NCBI GenBank assembly: GCA_001512435.1
Contig: LFRS01000051.1
Span: 356 to 61,226, forward strand
Origin: Halothermothrix sp. DTU029
GTDB lineage: Bacteria; Bacillota; Halanaerobiia; Halanaerobiales; DTU029
Direction: 5' to 3'
DNA length: 60,871 nucleotides
The position numbers and the translations under genes are program-made. The notes below the pieces were generated by a model. It ran no database searches. It was not told the DNA's origin and was given only the letters and a program-made list of their open reading frames with translations. This document shows, piece by piece, positions 8,602 through 17,296 of the stretch (position 1 is its first letter; every line of letters begins with the position of its first letter).

Positions 8602-8630
8602 TTGAAAAAGTCCTATAAAAAAAGTATTAT
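8602..8630 (+). promoter_or_regulatory. Sigma-A promoter of pfkA
   Basis: TTGAAA (8602-8607), exactly 17 bases, TATTAT (8625-8630), 70 bases before the pfkA start. The rest of the 350-base stretch 8348-8699 is AT-rich and I see no gene or clear hairpin in it; it also serves as upstream region of the minus-strand gene. Confidence 0.6.
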
Positions 8631-8699
8631 TTTTACAAAAAATAACTCTTTTTGAGTATATAAATGAATCAGGAAATATAATTTTACAGGAGGTTTAAT

Positions 8700-9791
8700 A
8701 TGGCAGAAATAAAAAAGATAGGAGTATTAACCGGAGGGGGGGATTGCCCCGGCTTAAATGCAGTGATCCGGGCAATAACCAGAACAGCAATACTTGAACA
8801 TGGTCTTGAGGTAGTAGGTTTTGTTAATGGTTATGATGGTCTTTATAGAGGTAATACTATCAAATTGGATCTGGATTCTATTTCCGGTATTTTACATAAA
8901 GGCGGGACAATTTTATACAGTTCAAATAAAACCAATCTATTCAGGATGCCTTTTACAGAGAATGGGGAGACAGTATATAAGGATTTATCAGATGTTGGAG
9001 TGGAAAACCTGAAAAAAGAAGGAATCGATGTTCTGATTATTATCGGTGGAGACGGTACCTTGACCAGTGCCAGGGACTTCCACCGTAAAGGGGTTAAGGT
9101 AATCGGTGTTCCCAAAACCATTGATAATGACCTGACCTGTACAGATGTAACCTTTGGTTTTGATACAGCTGTTACTGTTGCTACAGAAGCCCTGGATAGG
9201 TTACATACTACTGCCGAGTCCCACCATAGGGTTATGTGCCTGGAAGTAATGGGCCGTTATGTAGGTTGGATTGCCATCCAGGCTGGCCTGGCTGGTGGAG
9301 CAGATGCTATCTTAATTCCCGAGATTCCTTTTGATATCAATAAGGTGGCAGAAAAGATCAAGGAGAGAAGGGAAGCCGGTAAGGATTTCAGCATAGTAGT
9401 TGTGGCTGAAGGGGCCAAACCAGTATCCGGTGAAATGGTTGTCAAGAGTGTTGTAGAGGACAGCCCTGATCCAATCCGGCTGGGTGGTATTGCTGAACAG
9501 GTTTCTGCAGACCTGGAAAAATTAGTGGGCCTGGAATCCAGAGCAGTTATATTAGGCCACCTACAGCGGGGAGGCAGCCCTACAGCCTATGACCGGGTTA
9601 TTTCTACCAGATATGGTAATGCAGCTGTAGAACTGGCCATGGAAGGCAAGTTTGGCCATATGGTTACCCTAAAGGGTAATAATATTTCATCTGTACCCTT
9701 AGAAGAGGTTATTGGTAAGCTTAAACAGGTAGATCCAGAAGGTGAACTGGTTAAAACAGCCAGAGCACTGGGGATTTCCCTTGGTGATTAA
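8700..9791 (+). CDS. pfkA: 6-phosphofructokinase
   Basis: A 363-residue glycolytic phosphofructokinase, behind ACAGGAGG. Motifs: TGGGDCPGLN (11-20), GGDGT (116-120), PKTIDND (138-144, catalytic D142) and MGR (184-186). The combination matters: glycine after the GGD aspartate is typical of ATP-using enzymes, while lysine before TIDND is typical of PPi enzymes and of the mixed 'group III' ATP enzymes. The length (about 360) also fits group III rather than the 320-residue allosteric type. I predict an ATP-dependent, poorly allosteric enzyme; this is inference. Own promoter and own terminator: monocistronic. Confidence 0.93.
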   Translation: MAEIKKIGVLTGGGDCPGLNAVIRAITRTAILEHGLEVVGFVNGYDGLYRGNTIKLDLDSISGILHKGGTILYSSNKTNLFRMPFTENGETVYKDLSDVGVENLKKEGIDVLIIIGGDGTLTSARDFHRKGVKVIGVPKTIDNDLTCTDVTFGFDTAVTVATEALDRLHTTAESHHRVMCLEVMGRYVGWIAIQAGLAGGADAILIPEIPFDINKVAEKIKERREAGKDFSIVVVAEGAKPVSGEMVVKSVVEDSPDPIRLGGIAEQVSADLEKLVGLESRAVILGHLQRGGSPTAYDRVISTRYGNAAVELAMEGKFGHMVTLKGNNISSVPLEEVIGKLKQVDPEGELVKTARALGISLGD

Positions 9792-9816
9792 TAATATCTA
9801 TAGGACGCTATTGACT

Positions 9817-9847
9817 AACTACTCGTTTCCGGGTAGTTATTTTTTTA
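9817..9847 (+). terminator. Terminator after pfkA
   Basis: Nine-pair stem AACTACTCG (9817-9825)/CGGGTAGTT (9830-9838) with one G-U, four-base loop, then ATTTTTTT. Confidence 0.85.
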
Positions 9848-9936
9848 AGAAGATATTTATAAGTATTTATTTTTCATGAAGAAAGTAATAATTTTGAGAA
9901 AGAAATTTGTCTTTGAGGGAGGAGGCCAGAAATATA

Positions 9937-11118
9937 GTGAAGAAGATTAATAGGGTTATTTTAATAGTCCTGGATAGTGTAGGTATCGGGGCCCTGCCTG
10001 ATGCCGGGAAATATGGGGATAGTGGTGCCAATACCCTGGTCCATATAGGGGAGGCCATAGGAGGATTAAAGCTACCTAACATGGAAGAACTGGGCCTGGG
10101 GAAGATTGAGGAAATCCCAGGGATAGATGGTGGGCTGGCGGCAAGGGGCAGCTATGGCAAGATGGCTGAAGCCTCGCCGGGAAAAGATACTACCACCGGC
10201 CATTGGGAGTTGGCAGGAATAATACTGGACAGGCCTTTTCCCACCTACCCTGAGGGTTTTCCGGCAGAAGTTATTGAAGAATTTAAGAAGGCAATTGGCC
10301 GGGATATCCTGGGGAATAAGCCGGCTTCCGGAACAGCCATTATTGATGAATTGGGAGGAGAACATATGGCTACAGGAAAACCCATTGTTTATACTTCTGC
10401 AGATAGTGTTTTCCAGATAGCTGTCCATGAAGAAATAATTCCTGTAGGGGAGCTTTATGATATTTGCCAGAAGGCCCGGGAGCTGCTCCAGGGAGAACAT
10501 GCTGTTGGACGGGTAATTGCCCGGCCCTTTATAGGCAGCCCAGGTAATTTCAAGAGGACAGAAAATAGGGCAGATTTTTCCCTGGAGCCTACCGGGATTA
10601 CCATGCTGGACAGGATAATAGCAGGGGGCCAGTCTGTTTATGCTGTTGGGAAAATCAGTGCTATTTTTGCCGACAAGGGTATCAGCAGGAGCTGGCATAC
10701 AGTGGATAATATGGAGACAGTTGATGCTGCCCTGGAGGCCCTGGAGGAACTGGAAGAGGGTTTGCTTTTTGTTAACCTGGTTGAATTTGATATGGTCCAT
10801 GGCCACAGGAGGAATGTGGAGGGTTATGCCAGGGCCCTGGAGGATTTTGACGGGCGAATTCCGGAAATCCTGGCCAGCCTTGGGAGGGATGACCTCCTGG
10901 TGATTACAGCAGACCATGGCTGTGACCCTACCTATAAGGGAACAGACCATACCAGGGAATATGTACCCCTCTTAATCTATGGTGACAGGGTAAAAGAAGA
11001 CCATAATCTGGGTATCCGGGAAACCTTTGCTGACCTGGCAGCCACCATTACAGAATTACTGGAGGTGGAACCTGTCCTCTTCGGCCAGAGTTTTGCTGGA
11101 GAAATACTTAAAGGGTAA
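9937..11118 (+). CDS. deoB: Phosphopentomutase
   Basis: A 393-residue enzyme of the alkaline phosphatase superfamily that interconverts (deoxy)ribose 1- and 5-phosphates. I start it at GTG 9937, which gives the normal N-terminus [18 protein letters not shown] behind GGGAGGAGG; the longer frame from TTG 9907 would include that site. The metal-binding LDSVG aspartate, the DTTTGHWE threonine region and the C-terminal [10 protein letters not shown] and TDHTREYVP metal motifs are all present. It precedes pyrimidine-nucleoside phosphorylase, dacF and spoIIA, the same order as drm-dacF-spoIIA of Bacillus. Confidence 0.95.
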   Translation: MKKINRVILIVLDSVGIGALPDAGKYGDSGANTLVHIGEAIGGLKLPNMEELGLGKIEEIPGIDGGLAARGSYGKMAEASPGKDTTTGHWELAGIILDRPFPTYPEGFPAEVIEEFKKAIGRDILGNKPASGTAIIDELGGEHMATGKPIVYTSADSVFQIAVHEEIIPVGELYDICQKARELLQGEHAVGRVIARPFIGSPGNFKRTENRADFSLEPTGITMLDRIIAGGQSVYAVGKISAIFADKGISRSWHTVDNMETVDAALEALEELEEGLLFVNLVEFDMVHGHRRNVEGYARALEDFDGRIPEILASLGRDDLLVITADHGCDPTYKGTDHTREYVPLLIYGDRVKEDHNLGIRETFADLAATITELLEVEPVLFGQSFAGEILKG

Positions 11119-11199
11119 GGAAGGGGAAGGCCGGTGGAGGGAGTCAGGCTAAGGGAGGAAGTTTCTTTCAGAAATAAAAAAAAGGGGAGGTTGGCAATA

Positions 11200-12501
11200 A
11201 TGCGGGTTTATGATCTCATCTACAAAAAAAGGCAGGGGGAAGCCCTGACCAGGGAAGAGATTAAATTTTTGATTGATGGCTATACAGCAGGGGATATTCC
11301 GGATTATCAGCTCTCAGCCTGGGCCATGGCAGTATTTTTTCAGGGTATGAATGAGGAGGAAATTGCTGATTTGACAATGGCCATGGTGGAGTCAGGGGAT
11401 ATGCTGGATCTCTCGCCTATCAAAGGAGTCAAGGTAGACAAGCATAGTTCCGGTGGTGTGGGAGATACAACAACCCTGGTCCTGGCTCCATTGGTGTCGG
11501 CTGCCGGTGTGCCGGTGGCTAAATTGTCCGGCAGAGGCCTGGGCCATACTGGGGGTACTATTGATAAACTGGAAGCCATACCTGGTTTCAGGACAGATTT
11601 GGCCCTGAATGAATTTATAGAAAATGTCAATGAGGTCGGGGTAGCAGTAGCCGGCCAGACTGCTGATTTGACCCCTGCTGATAAGAAACTCTATAGTCTC
11701 CGGGATGTTACTGCTACAGTTGATTCCATTCCCTTAATTGCTTCCAGTATTATGAGCAAGAAAATTGCCGGTGGAGCAGATGGGATTGTGCTGGATGTAA
11801 AAACAGGGGATGGGGCTTTCATGGAAGAACTGGAAGAGGCAGAAAAGCTGGCCAGGACCATGGTGGAAATCGGTAAGAGATTAGAACGGAAAACTATCGC
11901 CCTGATAACAGATATGAGCCAGCCTCTGGGTTATGCCATCGGTAATGCCCTGGAGGTCAGGGAGGCTATCCAGACCTTGCAGGGAAATGGGCCGGCAGAT
12001 CTGACCGAACTTTCCCTGCAGCTGGGAGCAAATATGTTGCTTATTGCCGGTAGGGTAGGAGATTTCCAGGAAGGTTATAACTTACTGGAAGGACTCCTGC
12101 AAAGCGGGGCTGCCCTGGAACAGTTGGGCAGGTTAATCCAGGCCCAGGGAGGGGAGGCCGCTGTTATTGAAGATGAAAGAAGACTGCCCCAGGCCAGATA
12201 CAATGTTCCGGTCCTGGCGGGAGAAGAGGGCTATCTAGCAGCCATAAAGACTAAAGAATTAGGTTTATTGTCAGTGGAGATTGGTGCCGGCCGGGCCAGG
12301 AAGGAGGATGCCATTGATCCGGCAGTAGGTTTTGTTCTGGAGAAAAAGGTTGGTGACCGGGTTCAGCCGGGAGATACCCTCCTGGTTATCCATGCCAATA
12401 ATGGGGATCTTGAAGGAATTAAGGAAAGGGCCAGGAAGGCCTTCCTGATTACAGCTGAAAAACCTGTCTTAACCCCCTTGATCCATAAGATAATAAATTA
12501 G
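11200..12501 (+). CDS. pdp: Pyrimidine-nucleoside phosphorylase
   Basis: A 433-residue enzyme, the usual length for Bacillus Pdp. Start ATG 11200 has GGGGAGG nine bases upstream; the frame before it lacks family sequence. Phosphate-binding [13 protein letters not shown] and the thymidine/pyrimidine phosphorylase signature [16 protein letters not shown] are intact, and the C-terminal domain follows. It cleaves uridine, thymidine or deoxyuridine with phosphate to base and (deoxy)ribose 1-phosphate, which DeoB, encoded just upstream, converts to the 5-phosphate. The two form a nucleoside salvage pair. Confidence 0.94.
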   Translation: MRVYDLIYKKRQGEALTREEIKFLIDGYTAGDIPDYQLSAWAMAVFFQGMNEEEIADLTMAMVESGDMLDLSPIKGVKVDKHSSGGVGDTTTLVLAPLVSAAGVPVAKLSGRGLGHTGGTIDKLEAIPGFRTDLALNEFIENVNEVGVAVAGQTADLTPADKKLYSLRDVTATVDSIPLIASSIMSKKIAGGADGIVLDVKTGDGAFMEELEEAEKLARTMVEIGKRLERKTIALITDMSQPLGYAIGNALEVREAIQTLQGNGPADLTELSLQLGANMLLIAGRVGDFQEGYNLLEGLLQSGAALEQLGRLIQAQGGEAAVIEDERRLPQARYNVPVLAGEEGYLAAIKTKELGLLSVEIGAGRARKEDAIDPAVGFVLEKKVGDRVQPGDTLLVIHANNGDLEGIKERARKAFLITAEKPVLTPLIHKIIN

Positions 12502-12578
12502 TCATAATCCCCCCCTATGATTAATAAATATTTTAGTAGACATTTTCTTTAACTGAAGCTCTGGAGGGGGAGAGGGGT

Positions 12579-13757
12579 ATGGTCAGGAATATTTTTAAGT
12601 CAGTTTTTTTCCTTAGCCTTATATTAATATTATCTTTTCAGCCTTTACTTGCCCAGGAGGCGGATTTTGATGTAAAGGCAAAGTCCGCTATCCTGATAGA
12701 ATATGAGACAGGAGAGGTCCTTTATCAAAAAAATGCAGAAGAGGAATTGCCGCCAGCCAGTATGACCAAGATAATGACCATGCTTTTGCTGATGGAGGCC
12801 CTGGAGGAAGGCAGGGTAAAACTGGAGGATAAACTGGTCTGCAGCGAATTTGCTGCCAGCATGGGAGGGTCCCAGATCTGGCTGGAACCTGGTGAAGAAA
12901 TGAGCCTGGAAGATTTGATGAAGGCCATTGCCATCGTATCAGCCAATGATGCCTCGGTAGTAGTGGCTGAGTATCTCTATGGGACAGAAGAGGCCTTTGT
13001 CAGGAGAATGAATGAGCGAGCCAGGGAATTGGGCTTAAAGAACAGCTATTTTTATAATACCAATGGCCTGCCTCCTGATAATCCAGATGTACAGGGCACT
13101 TATACTTCAGCCCGGGATCTGTCAATTTTAGCCCGGGAACTGATCAAGCACAAAAAGGTTCTGGAATGGACCTCGACCTGGATTGATTACCTACGGAATG
13201 GTAAATCGGTTCTCAATAATACCAACCGCCTGGTCCGTTTTTACCCTGGGGCTGATGGAATCAAGACAGGATATACCCAGGAAGCCCAATATTGCCTGAC
13301 TTCAACTGCAGAGAGGGATGGCCTCCGTTTTATTGCTGTGGTTATGGGGGTAGAGGATTCAGTGACCAGGTTTGAGGAATCCAGGAAACTCTTAGACTAT
13401 GGTTTTACCCTCTTCCAGCCTTTTGTAGTAGCAGAAGAGAAGGAGGTCCTGGAAATAATCAATATCCCCAATGGCAAAGAGGAACAGGCTAAAGGAATAG
13501 TGGAAGAGGAAATCATTGTCCCGGTAAGAAGGGACAGGGAAGAGGAGATCAGGAGGGTAATTGAAATAGAGAAAAGGATCAGTGCTCCCCTGAAAAAGGG
13601 TGATAAGATTGGTACAGTAAAGGTTTATCGGGGTAATCTCCTCTTGAAAACAGCAGATCTTGTTATTGACCAGGATGTAGAAAAGGCTTCCTTTTTCCAG
13701 ATCTTCAGGAGAATAATCCGATACCAGATTAACAGTTTAACGGCTTTAATATCCTGA
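12579..13757 (+). CDS. dacF: D-alanyl-D-alanine carboxypeptidase, DacF type
   Basis: A 392-residue penicillin-binding protein of class C type 5 with an N-terminal signal peptide (hydrophobic residues 8-25, ending near LLAQ). The three active-site motifs are present: S61-M-T-K64, S121-A-N123 and K229-T-G231; a C-terminal PBP5-type domain and an amphipathic tail follow. It trims the terminal D-Ala from peptidoglycan stem peptides outside the membrane. The position directly before spoIIAA is that of Bacillus dacF, which acts in the forespore. The gene has a GGAGGGGGAGAGGGG ribosome binding region before ATG 12579. Confidence 0.92.
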   Translation: MVRNIFKSVFFLSLILILSFQPLLAQEADFDVKAKSAILIEYETGEVLYQKNAEEELPPASMTKIMTMLLLMEALEEGRVKLEDKLVCSEFAASMGGSQIWLEPGEEMSLEDLMKAIAIVSANDASVVVAEYLYGTEEAFVRRMNERARELGLKNSYFYNTNGLPPDNPDVQGTYTSARDLSILARELIKHKKVLEWTSTWIDYLRNGKSVLNNTNRLVRFYPGADGIKTGYTQEAQYCLTSTAERDGLRFIAVVMGVEDSVTRFEESRKLLDYGFTLFQPFVVAEEKEVLEIINIPNGKEEQAKGIVEEEIIVPVRRDREEEIRRVIEIEKRISAPLKKGDKIGTVKVYRGNLLLKTADLVIDQDVEKASFFQIFRRIIRYQINSLTALIS

Positions 13758-13835
13758 CCTGGAAAGTCAGTTTTTACCTCTTAAGAAAGGAGTTTTATCC
13801 TCTTAAGACAGAAGTTTTTAAGAATAGACAATAAT

Positions 13836-13844
13836 AGTGTCAAA
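13836..13844 (+). promoter_or_regulatory. Possible Spo0A box upstream of spoIIAA
   Basis: AGTGTCAAA matches seven of nine positions of TTTGTCRAA. It lies about 30 bases upstream of the predicted sigma-H -35. A single nine-base match is weak alone; the context supports it. Confidence 0.35.
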
Positions 13845-13845
13845 A

Positions 13846-13885
13846 CCTGCCAAATCTTACAAATTATGAGGCAGGATTTTTTTTT
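13846..13885 (+). terminator. Terminator after dacF
   Basis: Stem CCTGCC (13846-13851)/GGCAGG (13870-13875) with an 18-base loop, then A and nine T. It overlaps the -35 element of the next promoter. Confidence 0.6.
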
Positions 13886-13899
13886 CTAATCAAGAATTA
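13871..13899 (+). promoter_or_regulatory. Sigma-H promoter of the spoIIA operon
   Basis: GCAGGATTT (13871-13879) matches the sigma-H -35 pattern RnAGGAwWW exactly; after 11 bases CAAGAATTA (13891-13899) matches RnnGAATww except the first base. spoIIA is the classic sigma-H/Spo0A operon, so location and sequence agree. Confidence 0.65.
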
Positions 13900-13941
13900 T
13901 TATACTGAAATAGGAAGAAGGACGGAAAAAGGAGGACATAT

Positions 13942-14295
13942 ATGGATATTACCACAGAATTGGCAGGAAATACTTTGATTGTCAGACTCTCCGGGGATCT
14001 GGATATTGCCACAGTTTCTGCTTTCAGGGAAAAGGTTATTCCTGAGAGTGAAGAGGCGGAAGTGGAGGTACTTTTGTTAAACCTAAGTAAGGTTTCCTTC
14101 ATAGATAGTACTGGGATAGGAGCTATCCTGGGCAGGTATAGGTTCCTGGAAAAGAAAGGTGGTAAACTTGTTCTGGTTGGTTTGAAGGCTCCGGTAAAAA
14201 GGATCATGAAGATGTCCGGAATACTGGAGATCATGCCTGAATATAGTAGTGAGAAGAAGGCTTTAAATGATATTGCTGAAGGGAGGATAGCCTGA
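13942..14295 (+). CDS. spoIIAA: Anti-sigma F factor antagonist
   Basis: A 117-residue STAS-domain protein. The regulatory phosphoserine is S56 in FIDSTGIG, which the SpoIIAB kinase phosphorylates and SpoIIE dephosphorylates; unphosphorylated protein frees sigma-F in the forespore. ATG 13942 follows AAAGGAGG. Its TGA overlaps the spoIIAB ATG (TGATG), giving coupled synthesis of the two partners. Confidence 0.95.
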   Translation: MDITTELAGNTLIVRLSGDLDIATVSAFREKVIPESEEAEVEVLLLNLSKVSFIDSTGIGAILGRYRFLEKKGGKLVLVGLKAPVKRIMKMSGILEIMPEYSSEKKALNDIAEGRIA

Positions 14296-14741
14296 TGAAA
14301 AATCATGCCCATATTAGCATGTTAAGCAGGAGTAATAATGTTGGACTGGCCCGACTGGCAGCAGCTACCTTTGCTTCAGAACTGGATTTTACCTTAAATG
14401 AACTGGAAGAGATAAAAGTGGCTGTTTCAGAAGCAGTAACAAACTGTATCATCCATGCTTATCCCCTGGAGGAAGGAGTTATTGAGATAGATCTGGAGAT
14501 AGCTGAAGACCAACTGATTATTGTGGTGGAGGATAAGGGTGTTGGCATTAATGATCTGGAGGCAGTTTTGCAGCCTAATTATTCCAGTAAAGAAGAACAT
14601 ATGGGCCTTGGGCTGGCTTTTATAGATTCCTTTATGGATAGGTTTGAGCTTAATTCAGAGCCTGGAAAAGGAACCATAGTGAAAATGTATAAGACTCCGG
14701 AAAAACTTAAAAAAAGACAAGAGGGTAATGTTTTAAATTAG
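14295..14741 (+). CDS. spoIIAB: Anti-sigma F factor / serine kinase
   Basis: A 148-residue GHKL-fold serine kinase that binds sigma-F and phosphorylates SpoIIAA. The ATP site is visible: N-box EAVTN (E46, N50), G1 box EDKGVG (D80, G82, G84) and G2 box MGLGLA (103-108). The coding sequence starts on the last base of the spoIIAA stop codon and sigF follows after 13 bases, so the spoIIA operon is intact and in the standard order. Confidence 0.95.
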   Translation: MKNHAHISMLSRSNNVGLARLAAATFASELDFTLNELEEIKVAVSEAVTNCIIHAYPLEEGVIEIDLEIAEDQLIIVVEDKGVGINDLEAVLQPNYSSKEEHMGLGLAFIDSFMDRFELNSEPGKGTIVKMYKTPEKLKKRQEGNVLN

Positions 14742-14754
14742 AGTAGGTGGAGAA

Positions 14755-15519
14755 ATGGATTATAATATAATCAATCTTCCTGATCTTGAGCTCCTGAGTG
14801 AGGAAGAAACTAGGCATTATATAGAGCTGGCCCAGCAGGATGATGAGAAAGCCCTGGAAAAGCTTGTGGAACATAACTTAAGGCTAGTCCTGAAACTTAC
14901 TTATCGTTTTAAAAATTCCGGTTATGAGCTCCAGGATTTGTTTCAGATTGGGGTAATCGGCCTGATTAAGGCTGTAAAAGCCTATGACCTGGAGAAGGGT
15001 TTTAAATTTTCTACCTATGCTGTCTCCAGAATTATTGGTGAGATCAGGTTATACCTGCGGGATGATGGTATCATCAAGGTGAGCCGTTCCCTGAAAAAAC
15101 TGGCCAGACAGATCCGGGAAAAAGAGGAGGAATTGAAAAAGGATTTAAACCGTTCTCCTACCATCAGTGAGCTTTCAGCAGCCTTGGAGGTCCCCAAAGA
15201 AGAGATCATCAGTGCCCTTGAGGCCAATAGAAGCCCGGCTTCCATTTACCAGACCATCACAAATGATAGTGGTGATAGTGAATTGTATTTGCTGGATAGT
15301 ATTGGTACAGAAGAAGGGGAGGCAGAATTGAGCACTTTTGAACGGCTGGAATTGGTGGAACTGATCCGTAATCTGGAACCCCGGGATAAAAAGATTATAT
15401 TCATGAGGTATTTTGAGGATAAGACCCAGCAGGAGGTTGCAGAGGAAATAGGAGTTTCTCAGGTTCAGATCTCAAGATTGGAGAAAAAGATCCTGGAGGA
15501 AATACGAAAATCTATATAG
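14755..15519 (+). CDS. sigF: RNA polymerase sporulation sigma factor F
   Basis: A 254-residue sigma-70 family factor. Region 2 (YELQDLFQIGVIGLIKAVKA, about residues 62-81, and KFSTYAVSRIIGEI, 84-97), region 3, and region 4 with a helix-turn-helix (EVAEEIGVSQVQISRLE, near 229-245) are all present. It is the first forespore sigma factor. TAGGTGGAG lies before ATG 14755. Two tandem terminators end the spoIIA operon after this gene. Confidence 0.95.
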   Translation: MDYNIINLPDLELLSEEETRHYIELAQQDDEKALEKLVEHNLRLVLKLTYRFKNSGYELQDLFQIGVIGLIKAVKAYDLEKGFKFSTYAVSRIIGEIRLYLRDDGIIKVSRSLKKLARQIREKEEELKKDLNRSPTISELSAALEVPKEEIISALEANRSPASIYQTITNDSGDSELYLLDSIGTEEGEAELSTFERLELVELIRNLEPRDKKIIFMRYFEDKTQQEVAEEIGVSQVQISRLEKKILEEIRKSI

Positions 15520-15543
15520 AAGAAAAAGACTTCTTCTTTTATT

Positions 15544-15567
15544 ACCAGGTTAGGCCTGGTTTTTTTG
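15544..15567 (+). terminator. First terminator after sigF
   Basis: Stem ACCAGG (15544-15549)/CCTGGT (15555-15560), loop TTAGG, then seven T. Confidence 0.8.
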
Positions 15568-15572
15568 TGCTA

Positions 15573-15600
15573 ATGGAAATCCTGGATTTCCATTTTTTTT
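15573..15600 (+). terminator. Second terminator after sigF
   Basis: Perfect 9-bp stem ATGGAAATC (15573-15581)/GATTTCCAT (15585-15593), three-base loop, then seven or more T. It insulates spoIIA from spoVA. Confidence 0.8.
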
Positions 15601-15630
15601 GTATATAAAAAGGTGGATTTAATAATACTA
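15600..15630 (+). promoter_or_regulatory. Candidate sigma-G promoter of the spoVA operon
   Basis: TGTATA (15600-15605), 18-base spacer, AATACTA (15624-15630). The sigma-G pattern is about gnATR, 18 bases, CATnnTA; only the first -10 base differs. spoVA operons are sigma-G dependent in Bacillus. Confidence 0.5.
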
Positions 15631-15683
15631 GATTTAGATTAAATAAAGGCCCTGTATACTAAAGGCCAGAAGAGGTGGTGGGA

Positions 15684-15806
15684 ATGAGGAAGATCAGGGT
15701 CAGGGCTGTTTTTCTAATAGTATTGCTGGTTTTAATCTTGCTAGTCTTTTTTCTCTTCTTTCCGGGACTGAGCAATAATGTTCCGGCAGATGCATTTCAG
15801 ATTTGA
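15684..15806 (+). CDS. Small single-pass membrane protein at head of spoVA operon
   Basis: A 40-residue ORF with AGAGGTGGTGGGA directly before ATG 15684. Residues 1-7 are basic (KIRVR), residues 8-28 form one very hydrophobic helix (FLIVLLVLILLVFFLFF), and the tail is short and polar. It ends 14 bases before the spoVAC start and is too short for ordinary gene calling. No family recognised. Its place in the forespore operon suggests a role with the SpoVA channel, but that is inference. Confidence 0.55.
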   Translation: MRKIRVRAVFLIVLLVLILLVFFLFFPGLSNNVPADAFQI

Positions 15807-15820
15807 ACAGGGGGAGACTG

Positions 15821-16267
15821 GTGAAAAACATCAATAAAACAACAGATGAATTTAATAAAATAGTCAAAAAAGAACAGCCGGCTGTTAATAAGGTCAGTAA
15901 TTTTTTAAAGGCCTACCTGGTAGGGGGAACCATCTGTCTAATTGGCCAGATCTTCTGGGAACTTTACATGACTTTATTTGACTATAGCCAACAGGATGCC
16001 GAAACCATGGTGACCATTACCATGATTTTTCTTGGGGGTCTTTTGACAGGCCTGGATGTCTATGATGAAATTGGCCAATTTGCCGGGGCTGGTTCATTGG
16101 TACCGGTGACTGGTTTCGCCAATTCCATGGTGGCACCGGCCCTGGAGTATAAGCAGGAAGGCTTTATTATTGGTATCGGGGCAAATCTCTTTTCCATTGC
16201 CGGTCCGGTACTGGCCTATGGGATGGTTTCAGCTTTCCTGGTAGGTTTAATCAAAACCTTATTCTGA
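15821..16267 (+). CDS. spoVAC: Stage V sporulation protein AC
   Basis: A 148-residue membrane protein of the SpoVAC/SpoVAEb family, a subunit of the channel that moves dipicolinic acid into the spore and out at germination. Start GTG 15821 follows AGGGGGAG; the longer frame from TTG 15803 overlaps the small ORF's stop and includes that site. Several hydrophobic segments and the signature GLDVYDEIGQFAGAGSLVPVTGF (split over residues about 91-113) are present. Confidence 0.93.
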   Translation: MKNINKTTDEFNKIVKKEQPAVNKVSNFLKAYLVGGTICLIGQIFWELYMTLFDYSQQDAETMVTITMIFLGGLLTGLDVYDEIGQFAGAGSLVPVTGFANSMVAPALEYKQEGFIIGIGANLFSIAGPVLAYGMVSAFLVGLIKTLF

Positions 16268-16277
16268 GGGTGATATT

Positions 16278-17294
16278 ATGGCTGAAAAAACCAAGGGACA
16301 GACGCTTATCTTCAGGAACCCGCCCCATATAGTTGCCCATGCCTCCATTGTTGGGCCGGAGGAAAGTAAAGGCCCCTATAGTGAATATTTTGACCTCCAC
16401 CTGGAAGATGCCAAATATGGCAAGGATAGCTGGGAGAAAGGTGAGGAAAGGATGGCAGCCAATGCAGTAAACCTCTCCCTTGATAAGGCTTCGGTCACTC
16501 CGGCAGATGTGGATTTGATGCTTGGTGGTGATCTTTTAAACCAACTGATTACTGCTGATTTTGTGGCCAGGGACCTGGATACCCCTTTTTTGGGTATCTA
16601 TAGTGCCTGTGCCACTCTGGTAGAGGGCTTGACCCTGGGGGCAGCCTTGATGGATGGAGGTTTTGCTGATTGTGTAGTAGCCTTTGCTTCCAGTCATTAT
16701 CAGACAGCAGAGCGGCAATTTCGCACACCCCTGGAATATGGTGTCCAGTACCCACCCTATAAGCAGTATACTGTTACTGGAGCCGGTTCCTATGTTCTCG
16801 GCTGGCTAGGGGGGGATGTCTGGATAAGCCATGCTACCCTGGGCAAGGTTATTGATCTGGGAGTTACTGATCCCAATGATCTGGGCTCCGCCATGGCTCC
16901 AGCGGCGGCAGAGATTATCTTACAAAATTTCAAGGACCTGAATAGGAGTATTAATGATTATGACCTTATTTTGACAGGAGATCTGGGTATTACCGGCAAA
17001 AAGGTCCTGACTGCTTTACTGGAAGAAGAAAATGTTATTCCTGAGGATAAACTCATGGATTGTGGTGCAGAGATATTTGGTTATAAGGAAGAGTATGGTT
17101 CCGGAGGTAGTGGTGTTGGTGCCTCTGCTACCTTTTTTGGCTCTGTCATTATTCCCAAAATGAAGGCCGGTGAATACAGGCGGGTCCTGCTTATTGGTAC
17201 AGGTGCCCTATTAAGTGCACTGACAGTTAAACAGAAAGAATCTATTCCTGCAATTGCCCATGCCATTGTTGCAGAAAGGATTCCGGGAGGTTGA
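16278..17294 (+). CDS. spoVAD: Stage V sporulation protein AD
   Basis: A 338-residue soluble protein with a thiolase-like fold and the standard SpoVAD length. Recognisable parts are the thiolase-like cysteine region GIYSACATLVEGL (about 111-123) and the C-terminal GSGGSGVGASATFFGS (about 273-288). SpoVAD binds dipicolinic acid on the outer face of the spore inner membrane. Eleven bases follow spoVAC, and spoVAE starts two bases after its stop. Confidence 0.95.
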   Translation: MAEKTKGQTLIFRNPPHIVAHASIVGPEESKGPYSEYFDLHLEDAKYGKDSWEKGEERMAANAVNLSLDKASVTPADVDLMLGGDLLNQLITADFVARDLDTPFLGIYSACATLVEGLTLGAALMDGGFADCVVAFASSHYQTAERQFRTPLEYGVQYPPYKQYTVTGAGSYVLGWLGGDVWISHATLGKVIDLGVTDPNDLGSAMAPAAAEIILQNFKDLNRSINDYDLILTGDLGITGKKVLTALLEEENVIPEDKLMDCGAEIFGYKEEYGSGGSGVGASATFFGSVIIPKMKAGEYRRVLLIGTGALLSALTVKQKESIPAIAHAIVAERIPGG

Positions 17295-17296
17295 TA

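Noticed and set aside
10072-10950. 292-residue open frame on the minus strand
   Set aside because: Antisense to deoB, which has all family motifs; no ribosome binding site or recognisable domain.
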